In this document: in pieces, positions 27,251 to 36,830 of the stretch
Layout of the letters: each line of letters begins with the position of its first letter
How positions within the stretch are numbered: the stretch's first letter is position 1
Assembly (NCBI RefSeq): GCF_009796805.1
Contig: NZ_CP047029.1
Span: 1,601,501 to 1,665,500 of the forward strand
From: Algibacter sp. L1A34
GTDB taxonomy: Bacteria > Bacteroidota > Bacteroidia > Flavobacteriales > Flavobacteriaceae
Direction: 5' to 3'
Length of the DNA: 64,000 bases
Notes under the pieces: generated by a model
Seen by the model: the letters and a program-made list of their open reading frames with translations, nothing else
The model's database searches: none
What the model was told of the DNA's origin: nothing
Translations under genes and position numbers: made by a program

Positions 27251-28384
27251 CTAATTTTTAAATAATACAGCTACGGGCTTAATAGCCTCCTCAAAAGGTG
27301 TGTCTTGTGGAGTAATAGGCATTCCTGCTCTTAATTTTCCTACTCCAGAAACAATAAGTTTATCACCTACTTTAAGTCCAGATTTTACAACATATAAGTT
27401 ACCTACAGTACCTTGTACTTTTATAATATTAGATTTTACTTTATTATCTTGATCAACAGTAAAAACCATGATATCTTTTTGCTGTTCAAACGTTGCTGAT
27501 TGTGGTACCACAATAGCGTCTTTGTATTCTATTGGAAGTCTAATTTTACCACTGTTACCATTGGTTAAAATCTCGTTTGGATTATCAAAAGCAGCTCTAA
27601 TTTTTATAGTCCCTGTACTTTCGTTAATTTGACCTGTACTGGTTTGAATACGTCCAGTTTCAGAATAAATTTTTCCATTAGCTAAAACTAAACTTAGATC
27701 TGGTGAGTTTTTAATACGCTCTGCTTTGTTTTGTCCTTCAAACCTTTGTAAGTGGTCTATGTATTGTGCTTCATTAAAACTAAAAAAGGCATAAACTTGG
27801 CTAATATCACTAACCGTTGTTAATGGGCTGCTGTCGCTAGGGCTAATTAATGCACCTTCTCTAAAGTTAATGGCACCAACATAACCGTCTACAGGGCTTT
27901 TAATAGTGGCATAACCAATATTAGCCGAAACTCCACTTAAAGTGGCTTTGGCTTGTGCTAAATTAGCTTTTGCAGTTTCTAGTTGTACCGCACTAATTAT
28001 ATTTTTCTCTACAAGAGGAATTAATTTATCAACTTCAACTTGTGCCACATTAACACGTGCTTTTGCTGCACCCGCATCTTGACTTAAAGACTGTGTTTCT
28101 AATCTAAATAAAGCTTGCCCTTTGCGTACTTTTTGACCTTCATCTACTAATACGTTTTGTATATATCCAGAAACCTTAGCTCTAACATCACTATTTACAA
28201 TACCTTCAATGTTTGTTGGGTATTCTTGGTAGCCAGTAACTGTTTTTTGCTGTATTGCAGTTACAGGAAAAGCGGGAGGAGGAGCTTGTTGAGTTGCGGC
28301 GGCTTGTTCGGTTTTATTGCCGCAGCTAAAAACGACTAAAATAAGACTTAGCGTTAATATGGAGTATAAGTTATTCTTTTTCAT
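27251..28384 (-). CDS. RND membrane fusion (periplasmic adaptor) lipoprotein
   Basis: 377 residues. Lipobox FSC (Cys21) after a hydrophobic signal, then the AcrA-type order: lipoyl half-motif (VRAKVSGYIQNVLVDEGQKV), alpha-hairpin (KARVNVAQVEVDKL), second lipoyl half (TIKSPVDGYVGAINFREG) and beta-barrel/membrane-proximal domains. It bridges the pump and the outer-membrane duct. It lies 11 bases downstream of the GbsR-like regulator. Confidence 0.95.
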   Translation of the reverse strand: MKKNNLYSILTLSLILVVFSCGNKTEQAAATQQAPPPAFPVTAIQQKTVTGYQEYPTNIEGIVNSDVRAKVSGYIQNVLVDEGQKVRKGQALFRLETQSLSQDAGAAKARVNVAQVEVDKLIPLVEKNIISAVQLETAKANLAQAKATLSGVSANIGYATIKSPVDGYVGAINFREGALISPSDSSPLTTVSDISQVYAFFSFNEAQYIDHLQRFEGQNKAERIKNSPDLSLVLANGKIYSETGRIQTSTGQINESTGTIKIRAAFDNPNEILTNGNSGKIRLPIEYKDAIVVPQSATFEQQKDIMVFTVDQDNKVKSNIIKVQGTVGNLYVVKSGLKVGDKLIVSGVGKLRAGMPITPQDTPFEEAIKPVAVLFKN

Positions 28385-28395
28385 TGTTGTTAACT

Positions 28396-28899
28396 TTAAA
28401 TATGGAATTGGTTGTTTATTAATTTATCTCTTAATTCTTTAACTGAAGCTGTAGCTTCATCTACAAATTTGACGTAATCGTTGTGAAATGTTAAATCGAA
28501 CTTCTCGTCGTTGTTTTCAATTTTTATCTCATTTTGAGTTTCTTTATAATCTTTAATTTCTAAATGAATAGCGCGCTCTTGGTCCCAGTGGCTTATCATT
28601 CTATCCACATGTTGGATAATGGTGTTTTTATTGATTATGAAATACTTTTTACGATCGCCCGTTTTTGTGAAATATTCAATTTTATTTAAATCTTGTAAAT
28701 GATTAAGATGGGTTGAAATCGTGCTTTTACTAGCACAAAGAATGGATACCATATCTTCGAAAGTGGCACCTCTTTTTCCCGTAAGAATTATGTACGCCAA
28801 TATACGTGCAGCAACTGGGGCTAATTGCTCTCTGGCTTCTAAATGCACCCCTAGTTTCTCAACTAAGCCCATTTTTTTTTGACAGATATTATTTTTCAT
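28396..28899 (-). CDS. GbsR/MarR-family regulator
   Basis: 167 residues with a winged helix (ATFEDMVSILCASKSTISTHLNHLQDLNKIEYF, residues about 45-77) and an RKKYF wing, the pattern of GbsR-like MarR proteins. As first gene of the efflux operon it probably represses its own promoter; the 12-bp inverted repeat at 28919-28953 covers the predicted start of transcription. The start could also be MGLVEKL nine codons later. Ligand unknown. Confidence 0.85.
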   Translation of the reverse strand: MKNNICQKKMGLVEKLGVHLEAREQLAPVAARILAYIILTGKRGATFEDMVSILCASKSTISTHLNHLQDLNKIEYFTKTGDRKKYFIINKNTIIQHVDRMISHWDQERAIHLEIKDYKETQNEIKIENNDEKFDLTFHNDYVKFVDEATASVKELRDKLINNQFHI

Positions 28900-28918
28900 T
28901 TTTAATTATTTTGTTTCT

Positions 28919-28995
28919 ATTTTCTGAAAACGAATTATTTATTTTCAGAAAATTCTCTGCAAATATATTTTTTAGTTCGGAACAAACCGAACTAA
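28919..28995 (-). promoter_or_regulatory. Efflux operon promoter with two operator-like inverted repeats
   Basis: On the minus strand TATATTTG (28967-28960) is a consensus -7 box. Upstream, TTAGTTCGG (28972-28980) and CCGAACTAA (28987-28995) form a perfect 9-bp inverted repeat whose 6-base centre holds a TTTG (-33-like). Downstream, two 12-bp arms (28919-28930 and 28942-28953) are perfect inverted copies, each itself built as TTTTCnGAAAA. Two different symmetrical sites fit two regulators, GbsR-like and TetR-like, encoded at the two ends of the operon. Confidence 0.75.
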
Positions 28996-29016
28996 TCGAA
29001 GTTAATTTATTGTTAA

Positions 29017-29044
29017 ATAAAAAAGCCCGTAGACTTTTTTTAAA
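29017..29044 (-). terminator. Terminator of nhaA
   Basis: On the minus strand AAAAAAGTC pairs with GGCTTTTTT around a TACG loop, the stable UNCG class of tetraloop. It separates nhaA from the efflux operon. Confidence 0.75.
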
Positions 29045-29061
29045 TTTAAAAGAAGAATAGG

Positions 29062-30369
29062 CTAATTTTTGGATGTTTTACTAGATCCCACACGAAGTAT
29101 GAGATACCCAATAATTGCGGAAATAAAAGACCCAATAAGGATGCCTATTTTAGCAGAATCGATAAATTCTGGCGTTGAAAAAAATGCCAAACTAGCAATA
29201 AATATCGCCATTGTGAAACCAATACCAGCTAAAAAAGCAACGCCTATAATTTGTTTGAAACTAATATCGCTAGGTACTTCTATCCATTTTAATTTTTGAG
29301 CAATAAATACAATAGAAGTAATTCCTATAGCTTTTCCTAAAACTAAACATATTATTATATTAATGACTAAAGCGATATCTAAATTATCCGAACCAGAAAT
29401 TAACACACCTGCGTTGGCAAGCGCAAAAACAGGAATGATAAAATAGGCCACCCAGCCGTGTAAGCTATGCTCTAAATACTGTAATGGCGATTGAAATTTA
29501 GCCGACCAATCGTTTAAATTATCTACATGGCCAATTTGCTCATGCGAGAGAATGGGGTTTTTTAACACACTAGCGGTTCTAATATTATTATATACATTTT
29601 CTAGTTCTACTAAAAATTTAGAAGTATCAATTTTTTGTCTAATTGGTACGGAAAAAGCTAATAAAATACCGGCTATGGTTGGGTGAATACCAGATTTTAA
29701 GAATAAAAACCAAATAACAATTCCGAAGAAAAACATGATAAATTTAGAATAAATCCCTTTATAAGATAGGAAGTATAAAATGGCAAGCATAGCTAGTGCA
29801 ATCAACAATAAAGTGATATTGATGTTTCCACTATAAAAAATTGCAATAACTAAAACAGCTCCTATATCATCTACAATAGCAAATGCGGTTAAAAATATTT
29901 TAAGACTTAAAGGCACGCGTTTACCAAGTACGTTTAGAATAGCTAATGAAAACGCAATGTCCGTAGCCATGGGTATACCCCAGCCTTTTGTGGTTTCGGG
30001 GTTTTGATTTAAAACTAAAAAGAAGATTACCGGTACCAACATACCTCCTAAAGCACCAACCAACGGAAAGGCTATTTTTTTAGGTGTATTAAGTTCGCCA
30101 ATTAATAACTCTCGTTTTATTTCTAACCCAATTAAAAGGAAAAATATAGCCATCAACCCATCGTTAATCCATAAAATTAAAGGCTTCTTAAACTCAAAAG
30201 TTTCTGTTACAATTCCTAAATCGTATTGCCAAAGTTCTCTATAACTATCTCCATAAGGAGAGTTTGCCCAAACCAAAGCAAGAAGCGTAGCAAACATGAG
30301 TAGAATACCACTGAAACTTTCAATTTTCACAAATTTTTGAAAGGGTGTAAGTAAAACTCTTTTAATCAT
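29062..30369 (-). CDS. nhaA: Na+/H+ antiporter NhaA
   Basis: Inner-membrane antiporter exporting Na+ (or Li+) in exchange for protons; pH and salt homeostasis, which suits a marine or halotolerant bacterium. The ion-binding Asp pair is in FAIVDDIGAVLVI; ATDIAFSLAIL and the Lys in LGKAIGI are also conserved. From ATG 30369 (MIKRVLLTPFQKF) it has 435 residues, within the longer NhaA subgroup. A further in-frame ATG at 30405 would add 12 residues that look untranslated. Around residues 255-305 a hydrophilic loop is longer than in E. coli NhaA. Confidence 0.95.
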   Translation of the reverse strand: MIKRVLLTPFQKFVKIESFSGILLMFATLLALVWANSPYGDSYRELWQYDLGIVTETFEFKKPLILWINDGLMAIFFLLIGLEIKRELLIGELNTPKKIAFPLVGALGGMLVPVIFFLVLNQNPETTKGWGIPMATDIAFSLAILNVLGKRVPLSLKIFLTAFAIVDDIGAVLVIAIFYSGNINITLLLIALAMLAILYFLSYKGIYSKFIMFFFGIVIWFLFLKSGIHPTIAGILLAFSVPIRQKIDTSKFLVELENVYNNIRTASVLKNPILSHEQIGHVDNLNDWSAKFQSPLQYLEHSLHGWVAYFIIPVFALANAGVLISGSDNLDIALVINIIICLVLGKAIGITSIVFIAQKLKWIEVPSDISFKQIIGVAFLAGIGFTMAIFIASLAFFSTPEFIDSAKIGILIGSFISAIIGYLILRVGSSKTSKN

Positions 30370-30668
30370 ATAAATAAGATTTTTATAAATAAATGTTAAC
30401 TTCAAATATAAGATTCCGAAGTCATAAAAACCTCACGCTATTGTTGACTTTAAAGAATATTTAACATTAAAAACACACTGAAAAACAGCCCTTTAGCTAA
30501 TGCCTTTTATTTAGTTTTTACGACGGTTTTTTCAGAAAAACAAACTACGATATGTAATTGCAATGCAAATTCATTAAACTACTTTAAAAAGGTATTTCAT
30601 TCTTCAATCTAAAACCGCTAAATTCGTAACATAACAATTGGTTTACTTCAAAATCTTAAAATTTCAAT

Positions 30669-33026
30669 ATGAAACAACTTATAGCACTTTTATGTCTTGC
30701 TTTTACAGCATTTACTTTCGGGCAGGTTAATAACGATTCGGCTCTTAGTATCGATGAAATTATGCAAGGTGAAGATTTTGTAGGCTATTTACCAACAAGT
30801 GTTAAATGGGCAGATAATAGTAAAGCTATTTATTTTAGTTGGAATCCGGATAACGATACCATTCCGTCTACTTATCAAGTGGATATTAAATCAAAAAAAA
30901 TAAGTAAATCATCGTTTGAAACGCTTAAGGAAAAATCAAATTTAGGTGAATATTCCAAAAACGGACAATGGATGGTTTACCAAAAAGATGGCGATTTGTT
31001 TTTAATGAATACCAGTAACTATTCTAAAAAACAAATTACAAATACTATTGATCGAGAATCTAATCCTGTATTTTCTGGTGATGAAAAATCGATTGTTTAT
31101 AAGCGAGATAATAATTTATTTCAATGGGATATTATCGATGGCAGCATCACGCAACTCACTAATTTTAAAGCGGGAAGTGAAAAGGAGGAGCCCAAGCTTA
31201 GCACCAAAGACCAATGGCTAGAAGACGATCAATTACAATATTTTAATATCCTCGAAAAGCGTAAAAACGAAACTGACGCCAGAACATATAGAAACGAACA
31301 ATTGGTTTCTAATCATCCTAAACCTATATTTTTAGAAGATAAAAATTTGGTTGATTTTGATATTTCTGCCGATTTAAACTTTGTAATTTATAGCTTAAGT
31401 ATTCCTCAAAAACATAAAAACACTAACGTACCTAGTTATGTTACCGAAAGCGGTTATACCGAAAATTTAAATGCTAGACCTAAAGTTGGGGTTACTCCAA
31501 ATAGCTACGAATCTTGGATTTTAAATATTAAAACCGGAGAAGCCTATCAAATTAAAACCGATGAGCTAAGCGGTATTAAAGACAAACCAAAATACTTAAA
31601 AGAATATGCTGAAAATCCATCAGAATATAAAGATACTTTTGATGACCCGAGAGGTGTGGAAATAGGTAGTCCTGTGTTTTCTGGTAATGGAAAAGCATTA
31701 GTAAATATCACATCTCAAGATAATAAAGACCGCTGGATTATGCTGGTGAATCTAGAAGATGGAAGTTTAAAACAGATTGATAAACAGCATGACGATGCAT
31801 GGATTGGTGGCCCTGGAGTCGGTTGGTTTTCTCGTGCCGAAATGGGCTGGATAGATGAAAGTAACGTTTGGTTTCAGTCCGAAAAAACAGGCTATTCACA
31901 CTTGTATACAGCCAACATAAATTCTGGTAAAATAAAAGCGTTAACTCAAGGAGAATTCGAAATTCAGGAGGTTAGCTTATCAAAAGATCATAAAACCTTT
32001 TTTATAACAAGCAATAAAGTGAGTCCGCACGAACAGCACTTTTATCACTTACCTGCAAAAGGAGGTAAAATGTTACAAATTACATCGCGCCAAGGTGGAC
32101 ATGAAGTCACCATTTCTCCAGATGAAACTAAGCTGGCGATTCGTTATTCTTACACCAATAAGCCTTGGGAATTATATGTGATGTCTAACAAAGCTGGCGC
32201 GAAAATGACGCAGTTAACAGAATCGACCACCGATGCTTTTAAATCTTATAAATGGATAGATTCCGAAATTATAAACTTCACTGCTCGCGATGGCGAAAAA
32301 GTTCCAGCAACACTTTACAAACCTACCGAAGCTAAAAAAAATGGTGCGGCTGTAATATTTGTTCATGGCGCAGGTTATTTACAAAATGTACACCGCTGGT
32401 GGCCGGGCTATTTTAGAGAATATATGTTTCATAATATTTTGGTAGATAATGGTTACACGGTTTTGGCTATAGATTATAGAGCTAGTAAAGGTTATGGTCG
32501 CGATTGGCGAACCGCAATTTACCGCCATATGGGTGGGCAGGATTTAGACGACCAAGTAGATGGGGCTAAATACCTTATTGAAAATCAAGGTATCGATAAA
32601 GATAGACTCGGTATTTACGGCGGATCTTACGGTGGGTTTATTACCTTAATGGCTATGTTTAATGCGCCTGATACTTTTAAAAGTGGTGCAGCACTTCGCT
32701 CTGTCACAGATTGGGCACATTACAACCACGGCTATACAGCACCTATTTTAAACACGCCTTTTGAAGATCCTAAAGCTTACAAACAAAGTTCGCCTTTGTA
32801 TTTTGCTGAAGGTTTAAAAGGGAACTTATTAATACTTCATGGTATGATTGATACCAATGTTCATTTTCAAGATGTGGTGCGTTTATCTCAAAGATTAATT
32901 GAGCTGAAAAAAGAGAACTGGGAACTCGCTGTTTTTCCATTGGAGAGTCATGGGTTTATTGAAGCTTCAAGCTGGTCCGATGAATACCGACGCATATTTA
33001 AACTCTTTCAGGAGACGCTTAATTAA
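30669..33026 (+). CDS. S9-family prolyl oligopeptidase/dipeptidyl peptidase
   Basis: 785 residues. Signal peptide ends near FGQ, so the enzyme is periplasmic or exported. The N-terminal part is a WD40/beta-propeller-like region (NKDRWIMLVNLEDGS and similar blades), the C-terminal third an alpha/beta hydrolase: Ser in GIYGGSYGGF, Asp in HGMIDTNVHF and His in LESHGF. S9 enzymes cut dipeptides or peptides after Pro or Ala; a DPP4/DPP7-like role in peptide nutrition is the likely one. Monocistronic. Confidence 0.93.
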   Translation: MKQLIALLCLAFTAFTFGQVNNDSALSIDEIMQGEDFVGYLPTSVKWADNSKAIYFSWNPDNDTIPSTYQVDIKSKKISKSSFETLKEKSNLGEYSKNGQWMVYQKDGDLFLMNTSNYSKKQITNTIDRESNPVFSGDEKSIVYKRDNNLFQWDIIDGSITQLTNFKAGSEKEEPKLSTKDQWLEDDQLQYFNILEKRKNETDARTYRNEQLVSNHPKPIFLEDKNLVDFDISADLNFVIYSLSIPQKHKNTNVPSYVTESGYTENLNARPKVGVTPNSYESWILNIKTGEAYQIKTDELSGIKDKPKYLKEYAENPSEYKDTFDDPRGVEIGSPVFSGNGKALVNITSQDNKDRWIMLVNLEDGSLKQIDKQHDDAWIGGPGVGWFSRAEMGWIDESNVWFQSEKTGYSHLYTANINSGKIKALTQGEFEIQEVSLSKDHKTFFITSNKVSPHEQHFYHLPAKGGKMLQITSRQGGHEVTISPDETKLAIRYSYTNKPWELYVMSNKAGAKMTQLTESTTDAFKSYKWIDSEIINFTARDGEKVPATLYKPTEAKKNGAAVIFVHGAGYLQNVHRWWPGYFREYMFHNILVDNGYTVLAIDYRASKGYGRDWRTAIYRHMGGQDLDDQVDGAKYLIENQGIDKDRLGIYGGSYGGFITLMAMFNAPDTFKSGAALRSVTDWAHYNHGYTAPILNTPFEDPKAYKQSSPLYFAEGLKGNLLILHGMIDTNVHFQDVVRLSQRLIELKKENWELAVFPLESHGFIEASSWSDEYRRIFKLFQETLN

Positions 33027-33328
33027 TTAATTATTTTGTTTCGTTTGAAAGAGAGAATTGTTTTAGATGAAGTTTGAAATATATCACGCATGTAGTAATT
33101 ATTTATTAACAATAAATCTTTGATTATTTTGCCATAATTAATCTTCTGAGAGCAGCAGTAATTATTGAAAAATTCAAATTATTATCAGTCAATCGGGTAG
33201 CGTATTTCGCCTTTTTATTTAAGTCTATATTCGGTTTTCGAGTAAAATAATTGACGTTTGTATTTTATTTTATGGTAATTTTAATGCAGAATTATCATCA
33301 TGGCTTTGCGTCCATAAATCACCCCAAA

Positions 33329-34546
33329 ATGAGTAAAAACCGATCTATTGTTCACATGGATTTAGATACATTTTTTGTGTCTTGCGAGCGCCTACTTGAT
33401 AGTCGTTTAATAGGAAAGCCTGTGCTTATTGGTGGTACATCAGACCGTGGTGTTGTGGCGTCTTGCAGTTACGAGGCTCGAAAATTTGGTATTCATTCTG
33501 CAATGCCTATGCGTTTGGCAAAATCACTTTGTCCAGAGGCTGTTGTTTTACGAGGGAATTCTGGAATTTATAGTAATTTTTCTAAAGATGTTACCGATGT
33601 TATAAAGGAAAGTGTTCCAGTTTATGAGAAATCATCTATCGACGAATTTTATATCGACTTAACAGGTATGGATAAGTTTTTTGGTTGCCATAAACTAGCT
33701 TCGGAATTACGACAACGTATTATGAAGGAAACGGGACTGCCTATTTCTTTTGGGCTATCTATTAATAAAACGGTTTCTAAAATAGCGACAGGAGAAGCTA
33801 AGCCTAATAATGAAATAAGAATTTTATCGGGTAATGAAAAACCTTTTTTAGCACCGCTTTCTGTTCGGAAAATACCGATGGTTGGCGAGGTTACATATAA
33901 ATCACTTTGCGATTTGGGTGTAAAACGCATCCAAACCGTGCAAGAGATGCCAATGGATTTAATGCATAAAGTACTTGGTAAAAATGGGTTAAGTATTTGG
34001 AAAAAAGCAAATGGTATTGATCTTAGTCCTGTAGTGCAATATCAAGAACGAAAATCCATTTCAACCGAGCGTACCTTTAATAAAGATACCACAGATGTTT
34101 CTAAACTAAAAAGTATTATTGTGGCCATGACCGAGAATTTGGCTTATCAATTACGGCGAGGTAATAAATTAACGGCTTGCGTTACTTTTAAAATTAGGTA
34201 TTCCGATTTTCAAACGTATACCCAACAACAGCGTATTCCGTACAGTGCCATGGATCATAATATTATTCCGGTCGTTTTAGATTTATACAGAAAGCTGTAT
34301 AATCGCCGATTGTTGGTGCGTTTAATTGGAGTGAAGTTTAGCCATTTAGTAGAGGGCGGTCATCAAGTTAACTTATTTGAAGATAACGAAAAGCAAATTC
34401 ATTTAACCGAAGCTATCGATAAAATGCGTCAGCGTTATGGAGATCGTGCTATTGTGAGTGCTGCAGGTATGGATGCTAAAAGTATTAGTAGGTGGAACCC
34501 TTTTAATGGTGAGCCACCGCCACTTTTACCAAATAGGAGGCGCTAG
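33329..34546 (+). CDS. dinB: Y-family DNA polymerase, DinB/Pol IV
   Basis: Translesion polymerase, 405 residues from ATG 33329. Catalytic acidic residues are in HMDLDTFF (Asp11) and SSIDEFYID (Asp105-Glu106). The little-finger domain follows, with QVNLFED as a probable internal beta-clamp-binding motif (QxxLF type). It lacks a UmuC-like extension. An ATG at 33284 is in frame, but the residues before MSKNRS are not family-like. It may act with the UmuD-like and DnaE2-type proteins encoded 28 kb away; that link is inference. Confidence 0.94.
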   Translation: MSKNRSIVHMDLDTFFVSCERLLDSRLIGKPVLIGGTSDRGVVASCSYEARKFGIHSAMPMRLAKSLCPEAVVLRGNSGIYSNFSKDVTDVIKESVPVYEKSSIDEFYIDLTGMDKFFGCHKLASELRQRIMKETGLPISFGLSINKTVSKIATGEAKPNNEIRILSGNEKPFLAPLSVRKIPMVGEVTYKSLCDLGVKRIQTVQEMPMDLMHKVLGKNGLSIWKKANGIDLSPVVQYQERKSISTERTFNKDTTDVSKLKSIIVAMTENLAYQLRRGNKLTACVTFKIRYSDFQTYTQQQRIPYSAMDHNIIPVVLDLYRKLYNRRLLVRLIGVKFSHLVEGGHQVNLFEDNEKQIHLTEAIDKMRQRYGDRAIVSAAGMDAKSISRWNPFNGEPPPLLPNRRR

Positions 34547-34585
34547 TTTTTTATCTTCTGAAACTTACCTAAAACGAAAAACCTC

Positions 34586-34622
34586 CATTTTAATAGCTTT
34601 AGAGCATTAAAATGAAGATTTT
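34586..34622. terminator. Terminator after dinB
   Basis: CATTTTAAT (34586-34594) pairs with ATTAAAATG (34606-34614), with an inner GCT-TTAG-AGC pairing, then T-rich. The neighbouring gene is convergent. Confidence 0.82.
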
Positions 34623-34638
34623 TATTAAGTTGATTTTT

Positions 34639-35754
34639 TTACTTTTTAACTAACATATCTGGAGTAGCAACGGTTCTAAAACCAACATGCTCTGCAGAAG
34701 AATCTAAACTTGTACCCATGCGGGATGATACTCTGTAGCTTGCACAATACGAGTCGCTACATAAAAAAGAACCACCTTTAATAATTTTTTCTTGAATGTA
34801 TGGGGCGTTTGGGTTGTATGCTTTAGCGGCACCTTTTGGGTTATCAATAGAGGTGTTTAAAGCAGCAAGTTCGTCGTAATAATTTAGGTTATACCAATCG
34901 GAAGTCATTTCCCAAACATTTCCAGCCATATCGTACAATCCAAAATTATTTGCAGGATATGTTTTTACAGGTGCTGTGAGTTCAAAACCATCTTTTAAAG
35001 TGTTGTTTACAGGAAATTCGCCTTCCCAGCTATTTGCTTGTTTTGATAAAATGGAGAGATCGTCGCCCCAAGAATACGTTGCGTTTTCTTGGTTTGCTCT
35101 AGCAGCAAATTCCCATTCGGCTTCTGTAGGTAAGCGGCGTCCTGCCCAAACGCAGTAAGCTTCAGTATCTTCATAACAAACGTGTACAACAGGATGGTTA
35201 TCTTTACCTTCTATATTGCTATCTGGTCCACTTGGGTGTTTCCAGTTTGTACCAATAGACCAGCGCCACCATTGTGAGAAATCGTATAGATTAGGAACCG
35301 ATGATTTTGTTTTTTTAAACATTAAAGAGCCGGGTTGTAAAACAGAATCGTGAGGTTTTGGAGTGCCTTCATGAAGTTGTTTCTTCATTTCGTTCCAATC
35401 AATTTCACGTTCCGCCATAGTTACATAACCGGTAGCTTTAATAAATTTAGCAAATTCGGCATTAGTAACTTCGGTAATATCCATAAAAAAACCATCGACA
35501 GATACTGGGTGCTGAGGTCTTTCATGTTTCATGGCTGCTTGATCTTGCGGCACAGCACCTTGTAAAAAAGAGCCACCAGGAATCCAAACCATACCTTTTG
35601 GTGGGTTGTTGGTTATGCTATCATTTATTATTTTTTTAGCTATAATTTCTTCTGTTTTTGTAGAAACTTCAATTTCTTCTGTGTTTTTATTTTTACACCC
35701 AAAAACAGTAGTAATTATAAAGAACGCTAAAAGGTAATGTTTGTGTAGTTTCAT
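34639..35754 (-). CDS. FGE/SUMF1-like lipoprotein
   Basis: 371 residues. Lipobox FGC (Cys20) predicts an outer-membrane lipoprotein. The rest is a formylglycine-generating enzyme (SUMF1) domain: GMVWIPGGSFLQG start, HPVVHVCYEDTEAYCVWAG, RLPTEAEWEFAAR, and near the C-terminus GGSFLCSDSYCASYRV, where the two cysteines (LC and YC) match the active-site pair of true FGEs. FGEs convert a Cys in sulfatases to formylglycine. No sulfatase is nearby, so the substrate is unknown. Many relatives lose the cysteines, for example gliding protein GldK; keeping them supports enzyme activity. Confidence 0.88.
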   Translation of the reverse strand: MKLHKHYLLAFFIITTVFGCKNKNTEEIEVSTKTEEIIAKKIINDSITNNPPKGMVWIPGGSFLQGAVPQDQAAMKHERPQHPVSVDGFFMDITEVTNAEFAKFIKATGYVTMAEREIDWNEMKKQLHEGTPKPHDSVLQPGSLMFKKTKSSVPNLYDFSQWWRWSIGTNWKHPSGPDSNIEGKDNHPVVHVCYEDTEAYCVWAGRRLPTEAEWEFAARANQENATYSWGDDLSILSKQANSWEGEFPVNNTLKDGFELTAPVKTYPANNFGLYDMAGNVWEMTSDWYNLNYYDELAALNTSIDNPKGAAKAYNPNAPYIQEKIIKGGSFLCSDSYCASYRVSSRMGTSLDSSAEHVGFRTVATPDMLVKK

Positions 35755-35909
35755 TTAATTGGTTTTAAATTTTTAAGGAAAACAAAAATATCGATAATAT
35801 ATTCAATAGGTTGCTATGTTTATATTAAAGAATCTATTTTAACATTTAATAAACGGTTTCCTATCCGTTTGGTTTTAATTACCTTTGCGCAACTTATATA
35901 ATTTGGTGT

Positions 35910-36767
35910 ATGATTTATTCAATGACGGGTTACGGAAAATCTGTATTACAATTACCTACAAAAAAAATAACAATAGAACTAAAATCTTTAAACAGTAAAA
36001 GTTTAGATTTAAATGCGAGAATGCCTTCTATTTATAGAGAAAAGGAGCTTTCTATTCGAAAACTTCTTGCCGATAAATTGGTACGTGGTAAAGTAGATTT
36101 TTCTATTTACGTTGAAGCTACGGCTGAAGATACATCAACCCAAATTAACACACCCGTTGTTAAACAATATATGGAGCAGTTACGACAAGTTGTTGATGGA
36201 AACGAGCTTGAATTATTGAAAATGGCAGTTAAATTCCCCGATGCGTTAAATACGGTTCGTGAAGAAATTGACGAAAATGAGTGGAAAACAATTTCAGGTG
36301 AAATAAATACTGCTGTTGTCGATTTAAATAGTTACCGATTAAATGAAGGAAAGGTGCTTGAGCAAGATTTTATTAATCGCGTAAATTCTATTGATGCTGT
36401 TTTAGAACAAGTTATTAAAATGGATCCTGAACGTGTTGAAGGTGTTCGAGAACGTTTACATAAAGGTGTTGCGGAGCTTAAAGAGAAATACGACGAAAAC
36501 CGTTTTGAACAAGAATTGGTGTATTATATTGAGAAATTTGATATTACTGAAGAAAAAGTTCGATTAAAAAATCACTTAAATTATTTTATAGAATCGATAA
36601 ATTCGGAAGAATCTAACGGTAAAAAATTAGGGTTTATTAGTCAGGAAATGGGGCGTGAAATAAACACAATTGGCTCAAAAAGTAATTATGCACCTATGCA
36701 ACAATTGGTAGTGCAAATGAAAGATGAACTAGAGAAAATTAAGGAACAGTTATTGAATGTGCTTTAA
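35910..36767 (+). CDS. yicC: YicC-family RNA endonuclease/adaptor
   Basis: 285 residues starting MIYSMTGYGKS, the family signature, and ending in the conserved region NTIGSKSNYAPMQQLVVQMKDELEKIKEQ. E. coli YicC was shown to influence decay of a small RNA and relatives are Mn-dependent endoribonucleases. It is the first gene of an operon with gmk and nadD, a common arrangement in this phylum. Confidence 0.93.
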   Translation: MIYSMTGYGKSVLQLPTKKITIELKSLNSKSLDLNARMPSIYREKELSIRKLLADKLVRGKVDFSIYVEATAEDTSTQINTPVVKQYMEQLRQVVDGNELELLKMAVKFPDALNTVREEIDENEWKTISGEINTAVVDLNSYRLNEGKVLEQDFINRVNSIDAVLEQVIKMDPERVEGVRERLHKGVAELKEKYDENRFEQELVYYIEKFDITEEKVRLKNHLNYFIESINSEESNGKKLGFISQEMGREINTIGSKSNYAPMQQLVVQMKDELEKIKEQLLNVL

Positions 36768-36785
36768 AAAAGTCGCGTTTCATAG

Positions 36786-36804
36786 TGGCAATGCTCAGTT
36801 GCCA
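36786..36804. repeat. Short inverted repeat between yicC and gmk
   Basis: TGGCAA (36786-36791) and TTGCCA (36799-36804), followed by CAGTGGCAGT-like sequence (36803-36812). Runs of GTGGCAGT are a recurrent low-complexity intergenic motif in Flavobacteria as far as I recall; this could be a degraded example. Confidence 0.4.
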
Positions 36805-36830
36805 GTGGCAGTAAAATAGTATTATAGATT

